From the NCBI GenBank assembly GCA_964030475.1, contig CAXIPT010000018.1, positions 317,533-381,532 of the forward strand: 64,000 bases of DNA. Reading direction: 5' to 3'. The notes beneath the pieces were generated by a model. The model was not told where the DNA came from and searched no databases. It saw nothing but the letters and a program-made list of their open reading frames with translations. Positions 60,021 to 64,000 of the stretch are shown here, in pieces. Position 1 is the stretch's first letter, and every line of letters begins with the position of its first letter. The DNA is from Tethya wilhelma. Lineage: Eukaryota; Porifera; Demospongiae; Tethyida; Tethyidae. Made by a program: the position numbers and the translations under genes.

Positions 60021-60927
60021 TGTGACCTGTCAAGCGAAAACCTGACGTTTGGGAATTTCCGCGAATTTTGAGTTAGCTATTCCACGTATATCTAGGCCTT
60101 CTCAGGAAGCGCATATCAAAATTTGATGCGCATAGCTATAGTAGTTTTCCAGATATAGCTGTTGCAAGCAGCCCTGCCTCCAATCGTGGCTTCCTAGAAA
60201 AACGGTTGTAAAGTTGTTGCTAGGTAAACTATGGGCGGTCTGTATACTCTCCGTATCATAATTAGATCGTGTACAGTACATGCTGAATATTACCACAAAC
60301 AGCCACGTGGCCAGTTTAATTATTTAGTGAGAAGCTAGTAGCTAGGAAAGAAGACCCAGGAGAAGGCTACTGGACTCGTGGAGGTAAGCGCTTGCTAGTA
60401 AAGTGGTAGATTCTGGGTAGAATAAGTTCTAGGAACTAAGATAAGCCTCAGAATAACCTGTATGTGATCGCGTACAGGGTGAGGCAACACCCACGAGCAG
60501 AAAGCCGCTCTATGTGGGCGCTTGAATAAGGCAAGCATATCAGAAGCTTTAGCTGATCTCTCTGTGCATGTGCTGTACCAAAATTCTGTGAACAAAGCCT
60601 ATAAAGCAGAAATAACACTGAACAATAATTTATTTTTAACAGCAGCTGCCTATCTCATTAATATTCACTACGGTCTGTTGCACAGCATAGCAACTGTTCT
60701 CCGTGTTAGCAACTAAATGGAAAAGAACTAGGCTGGTATTACCGTCTATATCTCTGCAACTGAAGCAGCTCCACCCCTCAAATTTTGCGTGGAGCATGCT
60801 GAAATGTAGCGCAACCCATCCGTGCGGTAAAAAAAAATTCGCGCAAAAACGCGAATTAAACTAAAACCGCATTTTACTCGAAAAACAATAATTTCCCAAA
60901 CGTCAGGTTTTCGCTTGACACGTCACA
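60021..60927. mobile_element. MITE family C, copy with a preserved empty site
   Basis: 907 bp, inverted relative to 52,996-53,906. The ends are TGTGACCTGTCAAGCGAAAA and the inverse of TGTGACGTGTCAAGCG. The flanks read gcagTATA and TATAgtagtc, while the duplicated unit without the element reads gcagtatatagtagtc (63,084-63,099). The insertion therefore duplicated one TA. Confidence 0.92.
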
Positions 60928-61428
60928 TATAGTAGTCATAGAACCAGAGTAGTAAACACATCCCAAAAAAATGTCAACTATATATTCACTCTTTCTTTAA
61001 ATAAAGTAGGCAATTTCTTTTTCCGAATTCTCAAATCTAAATGTGATCTTCTTTACTTTGTTGATGGCACGGCATTTACTTGCATGTGATGCACTAAACA
61101 GCACTGGCTTGTGGAAGTGCACGGTCGTAAGTTAATTTAAAATTCGTGGATTCACCTAGGAGGCACAGCTAGAAGACCACCACAGCTGTAGCACAGTTGG
61201 AAAAAAAGCTAGCTGCTCTCAAGAGCTCACTCTATGCTCTCTGTACTGTAGGCGTGACTAGAATTAATTTTATGCACCTCTGGTTACACCAAGATAACAG
61301 TGAAACAAAAATTTGTAATAGAAATATCCGCGAAAATTACGTAACCTCAATTAATTGTCTGTCTGTATGTTTGTCCGATCAAAATCTCAAGAAAGACAGG
61401 TTCTAGTGAAAAACTGAAGGTACTTATA

Positions 61429-61600
61429 CCGTAAAGGTGGAAATATTGGCGGTACATTAAATTTGGCGGTTTAGTGATCGGTGCAAAATCACCTAATTAA
61501 ATGTGTAAACCGATTTTTGCTCTGTTGCAATACAGTGCGCAAGGGAGGAAAACGCCAAATTTAAAACCGCCAATATTTTTGTGGAAGTGGTCTGAGCAAA
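61429..61600. repeat. Small MITE (gccaatattt ends)
   Basis: ggtggaaatattggcggta and the inverse piece ccgccaatatttttgtgg flank an interior of about 110 bp. The duplication partner is at 63,583-63,755. Non-coding. Confidence 0.6.
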
Positions 61601-61766
61601 CTCGCCAAATTAATTGCCCGTCAAGGTGTAGATTAAAAAACTTTTGAAGTGTTCTACCAGCCAGTCATGATCCCCCAGGTAAGCTAGCTGTGAAGCTTGA
61701 TCTATTTTTGAGGTTTAACAAATTATTTAATTCTTTTATCAAGGAACTATATAGATGAGTGTGCCA

Positions 61767-61774
61767 ATGTGTGT

Positions 61775-61823
<49 letters not shown>
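61767..61823. repeat. (TG)n(GA)n microsatellite
   Basis: A TG run followed by a GA run. The homologous tract closes the window at 63,943-63,998 with a different unit number. Confidence 0.95.
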
Positions 61824-61824
<1 letters not shown>

Positions 61825-61935
61825 TTGAGTGAAGCTTTGAGTGGGTCTTGTGCTGTCTGGATGTTGCATCCATCGTCAGCAGCCTGTCAAGATGTTGCGT
61901 CTTTCATCAGGTACCCGGAGACTGTGTGTGTGAGA

Positions 61936-63944
61936 TTTAATTAATGTATTTGTTGTATTTTATCTGTAATAATTCTAGTTAGTAATGTAGGATTCACACT
62001 TTGTATTAGCAATAGACATGCTATTTGTGAATTCTTGCCTTATGCAAATTATTATAAACAAAAAAAAAAAAACACTTACAGCAATTATCTAGGCTATGTG
62101 GTAGCAAATAACATATCTACAACACAGTTCCAATGAAGCTAGATCCTCCTCCTTTGTCATGTTACCATAGCTAGCCAGCCTCAGTGTACAGCCGGCAGGG
62201 GGTTTAGAGAATAGGTATATAGCTACTAGCTGCATGCATATGACATGTGGAATGCTATACACTTCTGATCATTGTGTATATAATACAATAAGCTGTAGCT
62301 ACAGCTGCTCTCATAAATTAGACAAGTTATTAAATTAAAATTAATAATACTAGATCAATTTAGCTATAATCATACACTGCACTCACCATTGAACTGAATT
62401 TCACACTTTCAGCACGAAATAGTCTTCTTATAGGCCAGTAAATCTGGTATTTTGGAGTCAGTATGCTCTCTGTAGTCACAGGAAGGCCTAACTTACATTC
62501 TTGGACTCTCTCAATCACGAACAGAGGAAAAAAACAGTCTCCCACTTCAAAAATGCTGAAGTTCGAGCGATCACGTGACCTGGCTAACGTTCTGCAATTA
62601 ATGGCTGGTCTTTAAAAAAGGCTCTTTAAGTAAGTTTTAACTAGTGCTTCAACTAACTTCATGCATATTCTGATACTACACTAAAAATTGTACTACAAAC
62701 ATAAATTCTTTGTAACACGGATAGTATATGGAGTTTGTGTACTCACGCTTAGCAACGTATTCGATCACGATTTTAGCGAGTAAATTGGAATGAATGGTCT
62801 GTATATTTAAGCTCATATCTCCAAAACTATAGTGCCTAGCTTCTTCAAATTTAAATAGCTAGCTACAATGACGTAGAATACAATGCAAGCGCTATCTCAA
62901 AATTCGCATAAAACTACATCTGGTCGGTTTTCCAAAATTTGGTCACATAATATTATAGTAAAGCTGTGTTAACCGATATTCTGTGGCTACCACAAGTATG
63001 AAACCATTTTTTACATTGCATGAAGTTAGAGAAAATCTGATGTGTTTCTGAGAGCACTGGCAATGTCTGTGACACCTACACATGCAGTATATAGTAGTCA
63101 TAGAACCAGAGTAGTAAACACATCCCGAAAAATGTCAACTATATATTCCCTCTTTCTTTAAAAAAAGTAGGCAATTTCTTTTTCCGAATTCTCAAATCTA
63201 AATGTGATCTTCTTTGCTTTGTTGATGGCACGGCATTTACTTGCATGTGATGCACTAAACAGCACTGGCTTGTGGAAGTGCACGATCGTAAGTTAATTTA
63301 AAATTCGTGGATTCACCTAGGAGGCACAGCTAGAAGACCACCACAGCTGTAGCACAGTTGGAAAAAAAGCTAGCTGCTCTCAAGAGCTCACTCTATGCTC
63401 TCTGTACTGTAGGCGTGACTAGAATTAATTTTATGCACCTCTGGTTACACCAAGATAACAGTGAAACAAAAATTTGTAATAGAAATATCCGCGAAAATTA
63501 CGTAACCTCAATTAATTGTCTGTCTGTATGTTTGTCCCATCAAAATCTCAAGAAAGACAGGTTCTAGCGAAAAACTGAAGGTACTTATACCTTAAAGGTG
63601 GAAATATTGGCGGTGCATTAAATTTGGCGGTTTGGCGATTGGCGCAAAAATCACCTAATTAAATGTGTAAACCGATTTTTGCTCTTGCAATACAGTGCGC
63701 AAGGGAGGAAAACGCCAAATTTAAAACCGCCAATATTTTTGTGGGAAGTGGTCTGAGCAAACTCGCCAAATTAAATGCCCATCAAGGTGTAGATTAAAAA
63801 ACTTTTGAAGTGTTCTACCAGCCAGTCATTATGATGGTGATCCCCCAGGTAAGCTAGCTGTGAAGCTTGATCTGTTTTTGAGGTTTAACAAATTATTTAA
63901 TTCTTTTATCAAGGAACTATATAGATGAGTGTGCCAATGTGTGT

Positions 63945-63998
<54 letters not shown>

Positions 63999-64000
63999 AA
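61936..64000. repeat. Second tandem duplication, unit 2 (runs off the window)
   Basis: Matches unit 1 from 58,868 to its TG/GA tract but lacks the 907-bp family-C MITE. It reaches the window end inside the GA run, so its right join is not visible. No complete gene lies within it. Confidence 0.88.

Larger units (their letters stand above)
58868..61935. repeat. Second tandem duplication, unit 1
   Basis: Recurs at 61,936 onward in the same orientation, offset about 3,067 bp. It includes the LINE 3' end, a family-D repeat (59,525-59,880), an inserted family-C MITE (60,021-60,927), a small MITE (about 61,429-61,600) and a TG/GA microsatellite. Without the MITE the unit is about 2.15 kb. The two units differ by a 29-bp block (present at 62,491-62,519) and by several blocks of 4, 9 and 11 bp. 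Confidence 0.88.

Noticed and set aside
61197..61406. 69-residue ORF repeated at 63,358-63,567
   Set aside because: The two are the same sequence through the recent tandem duplication, so conservation gives no coding evidence; the peptide is unremarkable.

Overview
The window is AT-rich eukaryotic DNA from an animal, built almost entirely of transposable elements and their debris. The signs are intron-bearing transposase genes, Ty3/gypsy elements, hAT, Merlin, Tc1/mariner and pogo-type transposases, LINE 3' ends with adenine-rich tails, MITEs and many microsatellites. A marine invertebrate is likely and a demosponge fits, but nothing here proves the species. I recognise no intact host gene, tRNA, rRNA or CRISPR array. 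Two single N bases (29,130 and 33,048) mark unresolved calls.

Layout. 1-5,600: gene-poor, with a decayed pogo-like transposase (2,430-3,160, minus). 5,631-11,832: a 3.4-kb tandem duplication that captured the 3' end of a gypsy element. 11,013-16,705: that gypsy element (element 1, minus strand), with integrase upstream of reverse transcriptase and a SCAN-like capsid in Gag, which is the Gmr1-like arrangement. 17,000-23,241: a second gypsy element (element 2, minus, gag-PR-RT-RH-IN) with 170-bp LTRs and a 5-bp target duplication; its 3' LTR is split by a 1.9-kb LINE. 23,242-30,900: repeat debris with a DDE-transposase relic and recombinase-like fragments. 30,882-31,983: a Merlin (IS1595/ISXO2-like) transposase copy. 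33,762-40,205: a truncated third gypsy element (element 3, sister of element 2) interrupted by a complete hAT element (34,575-37,251, 8-bp target duplication). 40,480-43,720: a large transposase-like gene of a family I cannot name, with a Tudor-like C-terminus. 45,349-49,436: a 4.1-kb inverted-repeat transposon with a Tc1-like DDE transposase on minus, an accessory protein on plus, and a second Merlin copy nested inside. 49,450-58,090: at least five MITE families. 58,098-59,021: a LINE 3' end. 58,868-64,000: another tandem duplication whose two units differ by one cleanly inserted 907-bp MITE.

How the parts relate. Autonomous elements supply enzymes (integrase with RT, DDE transposases, LINE RT), while numerous short inverted-repeat elements carry no gene and were presumably mobilised by relatives elsewhere. 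Nesting gives relative ages: element 2 before its LINE, element 3 before its hAT, the 45-49 kb transposon before its Merlin.

The most unusual signal is mutational. When duplicated copies in this window are compared, length differences cluster sharply at 10 bp (thirteen cases of exactly 10, about nine more of 9, 11 or 12), across unrelated element families and on both copies of a pair. The other leading observation is the Gmr1-like gypsy element with a SCAN-like Gag outside the vertebrates.
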